Assembly: GCA_002280475.1 (NCBI GenBank)
Contig: NCEB01000021.1
Location: 1 to 64,000, forward strand
Reading direction: 5' to 3'
Source of the DNA: Brevundimonas subvibrioides
Lineage (GTDB): Bacteria > Pseudomonadota > Alphaproteobacteria > Caulobacterales > Caulobacteraceae
Length of the DNA: 64,000 nucleotides
Position 1 is the first letter of the stretch; each line of letters starts with the position of its first letter. This document shows positions 15,052 to 23,984 of the stretch, piece after piece. Both the position numbers and the translations under genes were made by a program. The notes beneath the pieces are model-generated. The model was not told where the DNA came from, made no database searches, and was given only the letters and a program-made list of their open reading frames with translations.

Positions 15052-16479
15052 ATGGAACTTGACGCCGTTCTTCTGGCGCGAATGCAGTTTGGATTCACGA
15101 TCGCCTTTCACATCGTCTTCCCGGCGTTTTCGATCGGGCTGGCGAGTTATCTGGCGGTGCTTGAGGCGCTGTGGCTGAGAACCGGCCGCGAGCTCTATCT
15201 GAACCTGTTCAAATACTGGCTGAAGGTCTTCGCCGTCGCCTTCGGCATGGGCGTCGTGTCCGGCCTGGTCATGTCCTATCAGTTCGGCACCAACTGGTCG
15301 GTCTTCTCGGACAAGGCCGGCCCCGTCATCGGCCCTCTGATGGCCTATGAGGTGCTCAGCGCCTTCTTCCTGGAGGCCGGCTTCCTCGGCGTCATGCTGT
15401 TCGGCCTGGACCGGGTGGGCAAGAAGCTTCACTTCCTGGCGACCCTGATGGTCGCGATCGGCACCTTCGCCTCGGCTTTCTGGATCCTGTCGGTGAACAG
15501 CTGGATGCAGACGCCGCAGGGCTACGCGATCAACGAGGTCGGCCAGTTCGTTCCGGCCGACTGGTTCAAGATCGTCTTCAACCCCTCCTTCCCCTATCGC
15601 CTCGCCCATATGCTGCTGGCGGCCTACCTCACCACCGGCCTGGTGGTCGGCGCGGTCGGGGCCTGGCACCTGCTCAGGGACCGGACCAACAAGGGCGCGC
15701 GCAAGATGTTCGCCATGGCGATGGGCATGATCGTCGTGGCGGCGCCGGTGCAGATCTTCATCGGCGACCTGCACGGCCTGAACACCCTGGAACATCAGCC
15801 GGCCAAGGTCATGGCCATGGAAGGGCATTTCGAGAGCCATCCCGACGGGGCCCCGCTGATCCTCTTCGGCCTGCCTGACCGCGAGGCCGCCACGGTGCAC
15901 GGCGCCGTCGAGATCCCCAAGCTGTCGTCCCTGATCCTCAAGCACGATCCAAATGCTCCGCTGGCGGGTCTGGACACCATCGACCGCGCCGACTGGCCGC
16001 CGGTCGAGATCGTGTTCTGGTCGTTCCGCATCATGGTCGGCCTGGGCATGGCGATGCTGTTGCTGGGCCTCTGGGGTCTGTACGCCCGCCTTCGCAAGCG
16101 GCTTTACGATGCGCCATGGCTGCACCGGTTCGCATTGCTGATGGGACCGATGGGCTTCGTCGCCGTGCTTTCCGGCTGGATCACGACGGAGGTCGGCCGG
16201 CAACCCTGGACCGTCTACGGGCTGCTGCGGACGGCCGACAGCGCCGCCCCCCTCGATGCGCCCGCGGTGGCCAGTTCACTGGTGGCCTTCGCCCTCGTCT
16301 ACTTCGCGGTGTTCGGAGCCGGGGTGTTCTACATCCTGAGGCTCATGAGCCACGCTCCGCACCGCGACGAACCGGGCGTCGCCGAAACGCCGATCCGCGC
16401 CGCCGGGATCACGCCGGCCCCGGGCATCGATCCCGATCGGCCGATTCCGACCGGCGAGGAGAGCGACGATGAACGTTGA
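15052..16479 (+). CDS. cydA: Cytochrome bd-type quinol oxidase subunit I (CioA/CydA)
   Basis: The 475-residue product begins MELDAVLLARMQFGFTIAFHIVFPAFSIG, with the conserved His of haem b595 in the first helix, and contains the quinol-oxidase sequences GLVMSYQFGTNW, NPSFPYRLAHMLLAAYLT, GDLHGLNTLEHQPAK and GRQPWTVYGLLRT. The quinol-binding loop is short, as in cyanide-insensitive CIO oxidases. Cytochrome bd is poorly inhibited by sulfide, so location behind sqr and tauE fits electron disposal during sulfide oxidation. It overlaps subunit II by 11 bases. Confidence 0.95.
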   Translation: MELDAVLLARMQFGFTIAFHIVFPAFSIGLASYLAVLEALWLRTGRELYLNLFKYWLKVFAVAFGMGVVSGLVMSYQFGTNWSVFSDKAGPVIGPLMAYEVLSAFFLEAGFLGVMLFGLDRVGKKLHFLATLMVAIGTFASAFWILSVNSWMQTPQGYAINEVGQFVPADWFKIVFNPSFPYRLAHMLLAAYLTTGLVVGAVGAWHLLRDRTNKGARKMFAMAMGMIVVAAPVQIFIGDLHGLNTLEHQPAKVMAMEGHFESHPDGAPLILFGLPDREAATVHGAVEIPKLSSLILKHDPNAPLAGLDTIDRADWPPVEIVFWSFRIMVGLGMAMLLLGLWGLYARLRKRLYDAPWLHRFALLMGPMGFVAVLSGWITTEVGRQPWTVYGLLRTADSAAPLDAPAVASSLVAFALVYFAVFGAGVFYILRLMSHAPHRDEPGVAETPIRAAGITPAPGIDPDRPIPTGEESDDER

Positions 16480-17470
16480 TCTGACCCTGGTCTGGGCTGG
16501 TCTGCTGGCCTTTGCGGTCTTCGCCTATATCGTCATGGACGGTTTCGACCTCGGCGTCGGCATCCTGTTTCCGACGCTCAAGGCGGGCGACGAGCGCGAC
16601 AAGGCGATGAACTCCATCGCTCCGGTCTGGGACGGCAACGAAACCTGGCTGATCCTGGGCGGCGGCGGTCTGTTCGCCGCCTTTCCCCTGGCCTATGCGG
16701 TGATCATGCCGGCGGTCTACACGCCGATCATCGCCATGCTGCTCGGCCTTGTCTTCCGCGGCGTGGCTTTCGAGTATCGCTGGCGCACCGTGCGGGCCAA
16801 GCCGGTGTGGGACATCGCCTTCTTCGGCGGGTCCCTGCTCGCGGCCTTCTCCCAGGGCGTGACCCTCGGCGCCATTCTCCAGGGCGTCGAGGTCGCGGGA
16901 CGCGGATATGGCGGCGGCTGGTGGGACTGGCTCAGCCCGTTCAGCCTCCTGACCGGCTTCGCGGTCGTCGTCGGCTATGCCTTGCTCGGGGCAACCTGGC
17001 TGAACCTGAAGACGGAAGGCGCCCTTCAGGCTCACGCCCGTCGCCAGGCGTGGAGACTGGGCCCCGCCACGCTCCTCATGATCGGCGCCGTCAGCCTCGC
17101 CACCCCGTTCCTCGACGGCGACTATGCGCGCCGCTGGTTCGACTGGCCGGGCGTTCTGCTGACGGCCCAGGTGCCTTTGCTGGTCCTCATCATGGCGGGC
17201 GGCTTCTTCTGGACCATGCGCCGAGGCCACGAACTCTGGCCGTTCCTGTTGTCGCTGGGCCTCTTCGCCGTCACATTCGCGGGGCTGGGGGTCAGCGTCT
17301 TCCCCTATGCGGTGCCTGACGAAATCACCTTGTGGGAGGCCGCCGCACCCGCCTCGAGCCAGCTGTTCATGCTGGTCGGCGCCCTGATCCTCATTCCCAT
17401 CATCCTCGCCTACACCGCCTATGCCTACTGGGTGTTCCGCGGCAAGGTCGGCGACGACGGCTATCACTGA
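16469..17470 (+). CDS. cydB: Cytochrome bd-type quinol oxidase subunit II (CioB/CydB)
   Basis: This 333-residue polytopic protein has the family start VWAGLLAFAVFAYIVMDGFDLGVGIL, then APVWDGNETWLILGGGGLFAAFP and a C-terminal helix pair. It forms the heterodimer with the preceding subunit in the inner membrane. The start lies inside the end of cydA and the stop overlaps a small third gene, indicating coupled translation of all three subunits. Confidence 0.95.
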   Translation: MNVDLTLVWAGLLAFAVFAYIVMDGFDLGVGILFPTLKAGDERDKAMNSIAPVWDGNETWLILGGGGLFAAFPLAYAVIMPAVYTPIIAMLLGLVFRGVAFEYRWRTVRAKPVWDIAFFGGSLLAAFSQGVTLGAILQGVEVAGRGYGGGWWDWLSPFSLLTGFAVVVGYALLGATWLNLKTEGALQAHARRQAWRLGPATLLMIGAVSLATPFLDGDYARRWFDWPGVLLTAQVPLLVLIMAGGFFWTMRRGHELWPFLLSLGLFAVTFAGLGVSVFPYAVPDEITLWEAAAPASSQLFMLVGALILIPIILAYTAYAYWVFRGKVGDDGYH

Positions 17471-17586
17471 TGCCGCCCCGTCTCCGACAAGGGTTCTGGT
17501 TTGTCGCGCTCTGGGCCCTGGGCGTCGGCGTTCTCGGCGTCGTGGCCTATCTTCTGCGCGCCGTCCTGACGCCGGTGCTCACATAA
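17470..17586 (+). CDS. DUF2474/CydX-like small oxidase subunit
   Basis: A 38-residue single-helix protein (MPPRLRQGFWFVALWALG then a hydrophobic run) starts in the ATGA overlap with the cydB stop. Small proteins of this size and position (CydX in E. coli, DUF2474 in CIO-type operons) stabilise the haem centres of cytochrome bd. It lies inside a longer frame that has no other support. Confidence 0.75.
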   Translation: MPPRLRQGFWFVALWALGVGVLGVVAYLLRAVLTPVLT

Positions 17587-17652
17587 CAATGCAACCTCGT
17601 TACCGCGCCAGCCCTTATGGTGAGGTCCGGCTCCATCCAGAAAGAGAAGCTC

Positions 17653-17898
17653 ATGTCTTTCGCGCGTTCGGGATTCGCCCAGTTCATCGCCAGCGGCGCG
17701 GGTCGGCTGCTGCGGATCGTCGCCGGTCTCGGCCTGATCGCCTGGGGCTACACCATGCGGGACGCCAGCGGGGGCGTGGCCCTGATGGTCGTCGGTCTGG
17801 TCCCCCTGCTGGCCGGCGTATTCGACCTCTGTCTGATCAGCCCCTTGCTCGGCGGGCCGCTGAGCGGTCGTCGCATCCGTTCGGCGCGTCGGCTCTGA
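17653..17898 (+). CDS. DUF2892/YgaP-like inner-membrane protein
   Basis: Start 17653 follows aaagagaag. The 81-residue protein has two membrane helices (LLRIVAGLGLIAWGYTM and GVALMVVGLVPLLAGVFDLCLISPLLG). The ending LISPLLG is typical of the DUF2892 family, the membrane part found in rhodanese protein YgaP and as a separate protein near sulfur-oxidation genes. It may help assemble or anchor a sulfurtransferase; it is near, not fused to, the rhodanese at 19852. Confidence 0.75.
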   Translation: MSFARSGFAQFIASGAGRLLRIVAGLGLIAWGYTMRDASGGVALMVVGLVPLLAGVFDLCLISPLLGGPLSGRRIRSARRL

Positions 17899-17921
17899 AC
17901 CCATCACGAAGGCAGTAGCCC

Positions 17922-18371
17922 ATGACCGCGCTCAAGACCGCCTCCGCCGCAGGCGCGCGGGCGACGTCGCTCGCCACAGGATCGGCTTCGGCGCAAACGC
18001 CGTCTTCGATCCGCTTGATGGCCGTCTTGACCACTGCCGATCCCGAGACCCAGTTCATGGCCCTGACCCTGCTCAAGAGCAGCGGCGTCGATCCCCGCCA
18101 GATCCGAATTCTCCTCTGCGGGCCAGGCGGTGATCTGGGGCTGAAGCTCCCTGCAGAGGCGTCGCCACCGACCTTTGGCCCCGCATCGCGCACGGCCCGG
18201 GCGCTGTTGGCGGAGCTGGACGAGCAGGGAGCGACCATAGAGGTTTGCGCCATCTATTTGCCGGCAAGACGCTCGGATCGATCGATCCTGATGGATTCGA
18301 TCGGGGTGGCGTCTCCCATAGACATCGGGCCCATCCTTGCGGACCCCGCGGTCCGGGTCCTGACGTTCTAG
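17922..18371 (+). CDS. DsrE-like protein
   Basis: The 149-residue protein has no convincing signal peptide and contains SIRLMAVLTTADPETQFMALTLLKSSG, RILLCGPGGDLGLK and IEVCAIYLPAR, which fit a DsrE/DsrF-like fold with Cys in CGPGGD and EVCAIY. Such proteins transfer sulfur from cysteine to cysteine in the cytoplasm. It may accept sulfane sulfur from the SQR pathway. The N-terminal 28 residues are low-complexity and may not all be translated (an internal start at about Met33 is possible). Recognition is moderate. Confidence 0.62.
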   Translation: MTALKTASAAGARATSLATGSASAQTPSSIRLMAVLTTADPETQFMALTLLKSSGVDPRQIRILLCGPGGDLGLKLPAEASPPTFGPASRTARALLAELDEQGATIEVCAIYLPARRSDRSILMDSIGVASPIDIGPILADPAVRVLTF

Positions 18372-18421
18372 GCGCCATTGGGCGAACCTTTCGTCACACA
18401 GACACGATCGAGGCCATCCGC

Positions 18422-19270
18422 ATGAACCAGACCCAGCCGCCTCTCACTTCGGACCCGGCCGAAAACTGGGCGGGCGAAATGGGCGCGCGCTGGCTCGCCC
18501 ATATCGAAACGTTCGAAGGGATGATCGCGCCGATCGGGGCGGCCTTGATGGACAGGGCGAGCCTGACCGCCGGCCAGAGAGTCCTCGACGTGGGTTGTGG
18601 AGGCGGCGTCACCACCATGGCGGTCGGTCCTCGGGGCAGCGCGCTCGGTCTTGATATATCGCCCGGCCTTATCGCCCGAGCGCGCCAGCGGGCCGAGACG
18701 GCGGGGGTGTCGAATGTCAGTTTCCGGTGCGCCGACGCCGCCGAAAGACAGCCCGAAGGGCCCGTCTTCGAGCGCGTGATCTCCCGGTTCGGCAGTATGT
18801 TCTTTGCCGAGCCCTACGCCGCCTTCGGCAATCTGCACGATACGATCCGCCCCGGCGGCCGCCTTGATCTCGCGGTCTGGGCGGCCCCTCGCGAGAACCT
18901 CTGGATGTCGGCCATGGTCGCGGTCGTGCGCGACCACATCGACCTTCCCCGGCCCCAGCCGCGAGCCCCGGGTCCTTTCGCCTTCGAGGATCCGGACTAT
19001 CTGCGGGACGTGCTCGAGACCTCCGGTTTCCGCGACATCGCCTTCGAGGCCTGGAGCGCGGACGTGCCCTTCGCAGGTCCGGGCGCCGCATGCGCTGACG
19101 CCGTGGCCTTCGCCCTGGACGGCATGGCCTTTCGAGACAAGGTCGCGGCGCTCACGGCGCGAGAACGGGCGAAGCTTTCTCAGGCGCTCGGCGCCTTCTA
19201 CGAGGGATGCGCCACGCCGGACGGGATCCGGATGCCGGCCAAGGCCTGGTTGGTGCAGGCGGCCGTCTGA
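18422..19270 (+). CDS. Class I SAM-dependent methyltransferase (UbiE/arsM-like)
   Basis: From the ATG at 18422 the protein has 282 residues with SAM motif I VLDVGCGGGVTTMAV, LGLDISPGLIARAR, FRCADAAE and GRLDLAVWAAP. The N-terminal NWAGEMGARWLAHIETFEGM pattern is common in small-molecule methyltransferases. Substrate unknown. It overlaps the following ICMT-like gene by ATGA; two methyltransferase genes in succession at the end of a sulfide operon suggest methylation of thiols or lipids, which is only a suggestion. Confidence 0.8.
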   Translation: MNQTQPPLTSDPAENWAGEMGARWLAHIETFEGMIAPIGAALMDRASLTAGQRVLDVGCGGGVTTMAVGPRGSALGLDISPGLIARARQRAETAGVSNVSFRCADAAERQPEGPVFERVISRFGSMFFAEPYAAFGNLHDTIRPGGRLDLAVWAAPRENLWMSAMVAVVRDHIDLPRPQPRAPGPFAFEDPDYLRDVLETSGFRDIAFEAWSADVPFAGPGAACADAVAFALDGMAFRDKVAALTARERAKLSQALGAFYEGCATPDGIRMPAKAWLVQAAV

Positions 19271-19788
19271 TGCGTCCGGAGCACCCCTCACGGCAGCGGG
19301 ACGGCGACTTGGGGTCCGCTCCCAACCGCCTCCCCTGGCCGCCGATGATCTACGTCGCCGCGACCATCCTTGCCGTGGCCGCGAACCACCTTCGGCCGTT
19401 GCGGCTGGACATGGATCCGACGTTCCTGCGCGCCCTCGGCGCGGCGCTGCTGGCGGTGGGCCTTGGCCTCGACGTCTGGGCCATGATCACCATGTCCCGA
19501 TGCCGAGCCAATATCCTGCCACATCGCGCCGCCACGGCCCTGGTCACGACAGGCCCGTTCGCCTGGTCCAGAAACCCGATCTATCTGGGAAATACCATAG
19601 CACTGATGGGAGCCAGCCTCGCTTTCGCCAACCCGTGGTTGATGCCCGCGGCGATCATCGCGGCGTTTGCCGTGCTGCGCCTGGCGATTCTGCGCGAGGA
19701 AGTTCATCTCGCCATGCGGTTCGGCACGGCATGGGACCGCTATCGCGGACGAACGGCGCGCTGGTTCGGCAAAACCGGCGATCGTTGA
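19270..19788 (+). CDS. Isoprenylcysteine carboxyl methyltransferase-like (ICMT/PEMT) membrane protein
   Basis: The 172-residue membrane protein has helices at about 25-45, 50-70 and 105-135 and the family motif GPFAWSRNPIYLGNTIALMG, ending with LAMRFGTAWDRYRGRTARWFG. Bacterial ICMT-family proteins methylate thiols, lipids or other small substrates with SAM at the membrane. The start overlaps the preceding methyltransferase stop. It is the last gene of the plus-strand run before a convergent rhodanese gene. Confidence 0.8.
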   Translation: MRPEHPSRQRDGDLGSAPNRLPWPPMIYVAATILAVAANHLRPLRLDMDPTFLRALGAALLAVGLGLDVWAMITMSRCRANILPHRAATALVTTGPFAWSRNPIYLGNTIALMGASLAFANPWLMPAAIIAAFAVLRLAILREEVHLAMRFGTAWDRYRGRTARWFGKTGDR

Positions 19789-19851
19789 CGCGAGCCGAGA
19801 TCATAGACCCCCGCGATCCGGCGTCTGGAAATCAGCCGGTAGCGCGGTGGT

Positions 19852-20241
19852 CTAGGTCGGCGCCAGCGCGCGATAGGCCTTCAGCCCGCCTTCGATATAT
19901 TTTGCATTTTGATAGCCCATCGCCCGCAACGTATCGGCGGACAGGGCCCCTCGATTGTTGACGTTGCAGTAGCACAGGATGGTCGTGTCCAGATCGGGGA
20001 TGGCCGCCTCGATGTTCATCTCGAGCTTGCCACGGCTGACGTTGACCGCGTTCGCGATGTGATCGGCCGCATGCTCATCCGGATCCCGAATATCGAGGAC
20101 GACCGCACCAGCGGCCATGTGTCGGTCGACGTCGGCCGGCGCTACGGCGTCAACGCGTTTGCGCGCGGCGTCCGCGAGTTCTGAAAACTTCTTGGTGTAG
20201 GCCATTGGACTTCCCGCGGACTGCTGTTCAGGTTCATTCAT
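19852..20241 (-). CDS. Single-domain rhodanese
   Basis: The 129-residue protein (ATG 20241; a start at 20205, giving MAYTKKFSEL, is also plausible) has VVLDIRDPDEHAADHIANAVNVSRG and the active-site loop LCYCNVNNRGALSADTL with the catalytic Cys followed by a loop ending in Arg. Rhodaneses move sulfane sulfur from persulfides to acceptors such as glutathione or cyanide. It is convergent with the sulfide operon and may be a separate transcript. The loop CNVNNRG is a normal six-residue rhodanese loop. Confidence 0.85.
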   Translation of the reverse strand: MNEPEQQSAGSPMAYTKKFSELADAARKRVDAVAPADVDRHMAAGAVVLDIRDPDEHAADHIANAVNVSRGKLEMNIEAAIPDLDTTILCYCNVNNRGALSADTLRAMGYQNAKYIEGGLKAYRALAPT

Positions 20242-20291
20242 TCTAGCCCGCTTCCCCAAGGCCAGGCCATTCCAACATCAGGCCATTTGTC

Positions 20292-20313
20292 GCGTCCGAC
20301 GGGGATCGGACGC
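20292..20313 (-). terminator. 8-bp hairpin after the DUF3422 gene
   Basis: Bases 20292-20299 and 20306-20313 pair perfectly around a six-base loop, 67 bases beyond the DUF3422 stop on the minus strand and before the rhodanese start. No T-run follows, so a factor-dependent or weak terminator is most likely. Confidence 0.4.
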
Positions 20314-20379
20314 AGCGACGACGCGGATGCGCCCTCACTCCAGAAAAAACCCCAAGACGAAAAATGAGCGGCACGTCCA

Positions 20380-21651
20380 TCAAGGCTTTCGCATGAAGCG
20401 GGCTGCCGGAGCATGGTCCAGACGGCGCATCTTGAGCAGGAGGTAGAGCCAGACCAGGCCGACAACAACGGGAAGAGCGACCGCCTGAGCCAGATCCGGC
20501 GACATGCCCAATCGGGTTGCGGACGGTTTGATGACATAGGCCAGGATACCCAGAGCGTAGTAACTCACCGCCACCACCGACAGCCCTTCGACAAGGTGTT
20601 GCAGCTTCAGCTGACGTGACGCGGTCTGCTCGACCGAAGCGAGCAGGGCCGTATTCTGGGCCTGGACGCGCAGTTCGATGCGCGTACGCAGAAGCGCCGT
20701 GGCGCGCTCCAGTCGGGTCGCCAGGGCCTCCAGCCGGTCAGCGAAGGCGAGGCACGTGCGCGTGGCCGGCGTCAGCCGGCGATCGATGAAATCGTCGAGC
20801 GGCTGATAGCCTTCCACCGGCGCGCAGGCGAGGTCGCGCAGACGGTCGGACACGATGCCGGCGTAGGCCTTCATGGCGCCCAGGCGAAAGGCGGTCGCCG
20901 CGGTCAGATCGGCGACCTCGGCGCCGAGACGACTGATCTCGTCGAGCATAGCCTCCTCGTTGCGGGTGTCGGTCAGGCGTTTGGAGACGCCGACCAGATC
21001 CGCCTCCATCCGGTCAAGGCGGCTGGATTCGGCCTGCACCACAGGCAGCGCCAGCAAGGCCATGTTCCGGTAATTTCCGAGCTCCTGCACGCGTTGCACG
21101 AGCCGTCCGAGATCGGCGGGATGAGAGCCCCCCGCAGCGACCACGAAACGCCCCCAGCCGTCCGCGTGCACCTTGAAATCCGACCAGATGCGCGCATGGC
21201 CCTGCCGGCCGCTGATGACCTCCTCGGGGTCGAGCGCCCTCACCGCCGCGCCGACTGCGGCTTCGTCGGCTCCGACGACGATCTTGACCGCGCGGATGAC
21301 CAGGCCGGGCGAGCCCTCAAGCCAGGCGCGACCCCGGGCGTCGTGCGCCTCCGGGTCAAAGGGAGCGCCATCGCCTTCTGTGATCAGCGTCGATGTCGAC
21401 GCCTCGCTGTGCCTTTCCCAGATCCAGTGCTCCTTCCCGCCGAGCGCGCCGCGCGCGTGGCGTTCGAACACCTGACTTTCGTCGGTCGCCGCGGCGAGGT
21501 CCTGCACGCCTCGACGCTCCTCCTCCCGGTCAATCGGTTCGACAAGCCGGACCACCTGGGCAAGGCGGCAAGGCGCCGTAAGGGGCGGGAGGCGACGGAG
21601 ATGCATTTCGGAGACGATCCGGTCCCGCATCGGATGGTTAGTCAGTTCCAC
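20380..21651 (-). CDS. DUF3422 family membrane-anchored protein
   Basis: The 423-residue protein has the DUF3422 layout: an N-terminal part (NHPMRDRIVSEMHLRRLPPL, HWIWERHSEASTSTL), a coiled-coil-rich middle (residues about 215-345) and two C-terminal helices (LSVVAVSYYALGILAYVI, ALPVVVGLVWLYLLLKM). The function is unknown in the literature I know; it is common in alpha- and betaproteobacteria. It is divergent from the orphan oxidase subunit gene across about 100 bases containing several inverted repeats. Confidence 0.85.
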   Translation of the reverse strand: MELTNHPMRDRIVSEMHLRRLPPLTAPCRLAQVVRLVEPIDREEERRGVQDLAAATDESQVFERHARGALGGKEHWIWERHSEASTSTLITEGDGAPFDPEAHDARGRAWLEGSPGLVIRAVKIVVGADEAAVGAAVRALDPEEVISGRQGHARIWSDFKVHADGWGRFVVAAGGSHPADLGRLVQRVQELGNYRNMALLALPVVQAESSRLDRMEADLVGVSKRLTDTRNEEAMLDEISRLGAEVADLTAATAFRLGAMKAYAGIVSDRLRDLACAPVEGYQPLDDFIDRRLTPATRTCLAFADRLEALATRLERATALLRTRIELRVQAQNTALLASVEQTASRQLKLQHLVEGLSVVAVSYYALGILAYVIKPSATRLGMSPDLAQAVALPVVVGLVWLYLLLKMRRLDHAPAARFMRKP

Positions 21652-21720
21652 CGCGCCGCTCCACGATTACAACGATTACCTAACTATGAGACAGTCATTG
21701 AACCATGACACTATCTCGCT

Positions 21721-21735
21721 TACACTACCAGTGTA
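21721..21735. promoter_or_regulatory. Palindrome TACACT-N3-AGTGTA before the coxI-like gene
   Basis: A perfect six-base inverted repeat lies 18 bases upstream of the oxidase start, next to a TATCTATAG stretch that could be a -10 element. Upstream lies another inverted repeat (GTCAT-N6-ATGAC, 21694-21709). The layout suggests a repressor or activator site controlling the orphan oxidase subunit; no regulator gene is adjacent. Confidence 0.4.
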
Positions 21736-21753
21736 TCTATAGAGGCGTGAACG

Positions 21754-23391
21754 ATGACGGACGCGACGACGCACGGCGGCGGGACACCGGGATTCTGGTC
21801 CCGCGCGCTGCAATCGACCAATCACAAGGACATCGGCCTGCTGTATCTGGTGTTCGCGGGACTGGCCGGATGCTTCTCCATCGCGGCCACCGTCCTGATC
21901 CGGCACGAGCTCCTCCAGCCCGGCCTGCAGCTCTTCACGGAAGGGTCGTGGCTAAGCCAGGTTGGTCTTCTCGACAGCAAACACGGCTACAATGTCGTGG
22001 TCACCTTCCACGGCGTGTCGATGATGTTCTTCGTCGTCATTCCCGCCCTGTTCGGAGCGTTCGGCAACTACTTCACGCCGATCATGATCGGCGCCCCGGA
22101 CATGGCGTTCCCCAGGCTCAACAACGTGAGCTTCTGGCTGTTCGTGGGCGGATTCACGCTCCTTCTCCTCTCCCCGCTTGTGGACGGGGGGCCCGGTAAC
22201 GGAGCCGGGACCGGCTGGACCATCTACCCTCCTCTTTCGGTCATGGGGCACACCGGTCCTGCATTCGATCTGGTGATCTTCGCCATTCACATGTCCGGCG
22301 CGTCCTCGATCCTCGGCTCGATCAACATCATCACGACCATCCTCAACATGCGCGCGCCGGGCATGACCTTGCACCGCATGCCCCTGTTCGCCTGGGCCAT
22401 GCTGGTCACCGCCTTCCTGCTGCTGTTGTCCCTGCCGGTGCTCGGCGGCGCGATCACCATGCTGCTGGCGGATCGCAACTTCGGCACGAGCTTCTTCGCG
22501 CCGGCCGGCGGCGGAGACCCGGTGATGTTCCAGCACCTGTTCTGGTTCTTCGGACACCCGGAAGTGTACATCATGATCCTGCCGGGCTTCGGCCTGATCA
22601 GCCACATCATCTCGACCTTCTCCGGCAAGCCCATCTTCGGCTATCTGGCGATGGCCTACGCCATGGTCGCGATCGGGGTTCTCGGCTTCGTCGTCTGGGC
22701 GCACCACATGTACACGGTCGGCATGTCGGTGAATCTGCGCGCCTATTTCATCGCGGCCAGCATGGTCATCGCGGTGCCGACGGGGGTGAAGGTTTTCAGC
22801 TGGATCGCCACGATGTGGGGCGGCTCGATCGCGTTCAAATCGCCCATGCTCTTTGCCATGGGCTTCGTGTTGGTCTTCACCATGGGCGGCGTGACGGGCG
22901 TCGTCCTGGCCAATGCGGGCATAGATTACAGCCTGCACGACACCTATTACGTCGTGGCGCACTTCCACTTCGTCATGGCGCTCGGCGCGGCCTTCGCCAT
23001 CTTCGCCGCCATCTACTACTGGCTGCCCAAGATGATCGGGCGGATGATTCCGGAGTGGGCCGCGGTGGTGCACTTCTGGACCTTCTTCGTCGGCTCCGTG
23101 ATCACCTTCTTCCCGCAGCATTTCCTCGGACTGCAGGGCATGCCGCGCCGCTACGTCGATTACCCGGATGCCTTCGCGCTGTGGAACTACGTTTCGAGCC
23201 TCGGCGCCTTCCTGGCGCACGGGTCCTTCGTCTGGTTCCTTGGGCTGATGGCCTGGACGGTGTTCGCCGGACGCCGCGCGCCGGATAACCCGTGGGGCGC
23301 GGGCGCCACGACCCTGGAGTGGACGCTTTCGTCTCCGCCGCCCTATCACGCGTTCGATACCTTGCCCGTCGTCAAGGCGGACGAGCACTGA
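21754..23391 (+). CDS. ctaD: aa3-type cytochrome c oxidase subunit I (orphan)
   Basis: The 545-residue protein has the hallmarks of haem-copper oxidase subunit I, A family: [35 protein letters not shown] (haem a ligand region), [18 protein letters not shown] with the D-channel Glu and the His-Tyr pair, [10 protein letters not shown] with the two CuB histidines, and [19 protein letters not shown] with the haem a/a3 histidines. All key residues are present. Unusually, no genes for subunits II and III or for haem-a assembly are nearby, so it must borrow partners encoded elsewhere or act as an alternative subunit I. It is followed at once by a DUF2244 gene. Confidence 0.93.
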   Translation: MTDATTHGGGTPGFWSRALQSTNHKDIGLLYLVFAGLAGCFSIAATVLIRHELLQPGLQLFTEGSWLSQVGLLDSKHGYNVVVTFHGVSMMFFVVIPALFGAFGNYFTPIMIGAPDMAFPRLNNVSFWLFVGGFTLLLLSPLVDGGPGNGAGTGWTIYPPLSVMGHTGPAFDLVIFAIHMSGASSILGSINIITTILNMRAPGMTLHRMPLFAWAMLVTAFLLLLSLPVLGGAITMLLADRNFGTSFFAPAGGGDPVMFQHLFWFFGHPEVYIMILPGFGLISHIISTFSGKPIFGYLAMAYAMVAIGVLGFVVWAHHMYTVGMSVNLRAYFIAASMVIAVPTGVKVFSWIATMWGGSIAFKSPMLFAMGFVLVFTMGGVTGVVLANAGIDYSLHDTYYVVAHFHFVMALGAAFAIFAAIYYWLPKMIGRMIPEWAAVVHFWTFFVGSVITFFPQHFLGLQGMPRRYVDYPDAFALWNYVSSLGAFLAHGSFVWFLGLMAWTVFAGRRAPDNPWGAGATTLEWTLSSPPPYHAFDTLPVVKADEH

Positions 23392-23966
23392 TGCGGGCGG
23401 GGCCGACCGCGTCCGGACTGAGACCTCGCCCCGGCGTCGCGACAACGGTCGCCGTGGAGTCCCGGCCAGGAGATCACGAACGTGACGGCGTTCGCACCGG
23501 CCCGAACCCCTCCAGTCGAACGGCGACCGTGATCGAGCTCAACGAAAGGCGTTCGGCGCCGGTGCGGACGGCCGTCGCCATGGTCGTCGTGTTTTGCGGG
23601 CTTGCCCTGCTATCGACGCTTCGGTTCCCCCGGCCCGTCCTGTGGCCGATCCTGGGCGCGGTCGCGATCTATCTTCTCCTCTTCGTGGCGCTGTCGGCGG
23701 CCTTTCTGAGCCGACCCCGAACGCGCGAGCGTATCGAGATCGACGGTCCCAGGCTGACCGTCGAATCGTCCAGGGGCCGGACCGTGGTGCGACGGGACTG
23801 GCGCACGCCATGGACGGTTCTTGACGCTTATGATGACGGAGAGGACGACGTCCGGCTCTGGCTTGTCAGCGGCGATCAAAGGGTTGCGATCGGCAGACAT
23901 GTCGGCGTGCAGGCGCGTCGTGACGCGGTCGCGAGCCTGGAGGCGCATCTGAGCCGCGGCGGTTAG
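23391..23966 (+). CDS. DUF2244-like membrane protein
   Basis: The 191-residue protein starts in an ATGA overlap with the oxidase stop. It has a disordered N-terminus of about 45 residues, two helices (VRTAVAMVVVFCGLALL and LWPILGAVAIYLLLFVALSAAFL) and a soluble tail with RIEIDGPRLTVES and VRRDWRTPWTVL. The two-helix plus beta-tail pattern is that of DUF2244, often encoded next to cytochrome oxidase genes in alphaproteobacteria. A role in oxidase assembly is possible but not known. Confidence 0.65.
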   Translation: MRAGPTASGLRPRPGVATTVAVESRPGDHERDGVRTGPNPSSRTATVIELNERRSAPVRTAVAMVVVFCGLALLSTLRFPRPVLWPILGAVAIYLLLFVALSAAFLSRPRTRERIEIDGPRLTVESSRGRTVVRRDWRTPWTVLDAYDDGEDDVRLWLVSGDQRVAIGRHVGVQARRDAVASLEAHLSRGG

Positions 23967-23984
23967 CGGCCCGCGTCCGGCAAC

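Noticed and set aside
21694-21709. FNR-type box upstream of the orphan oxidase gene.
   Set aside because: The inverted repeat GTCAT-N6-ATGAC does not fit TTGAT-N4-ATCAA; only a generic palindrome can be claimed.
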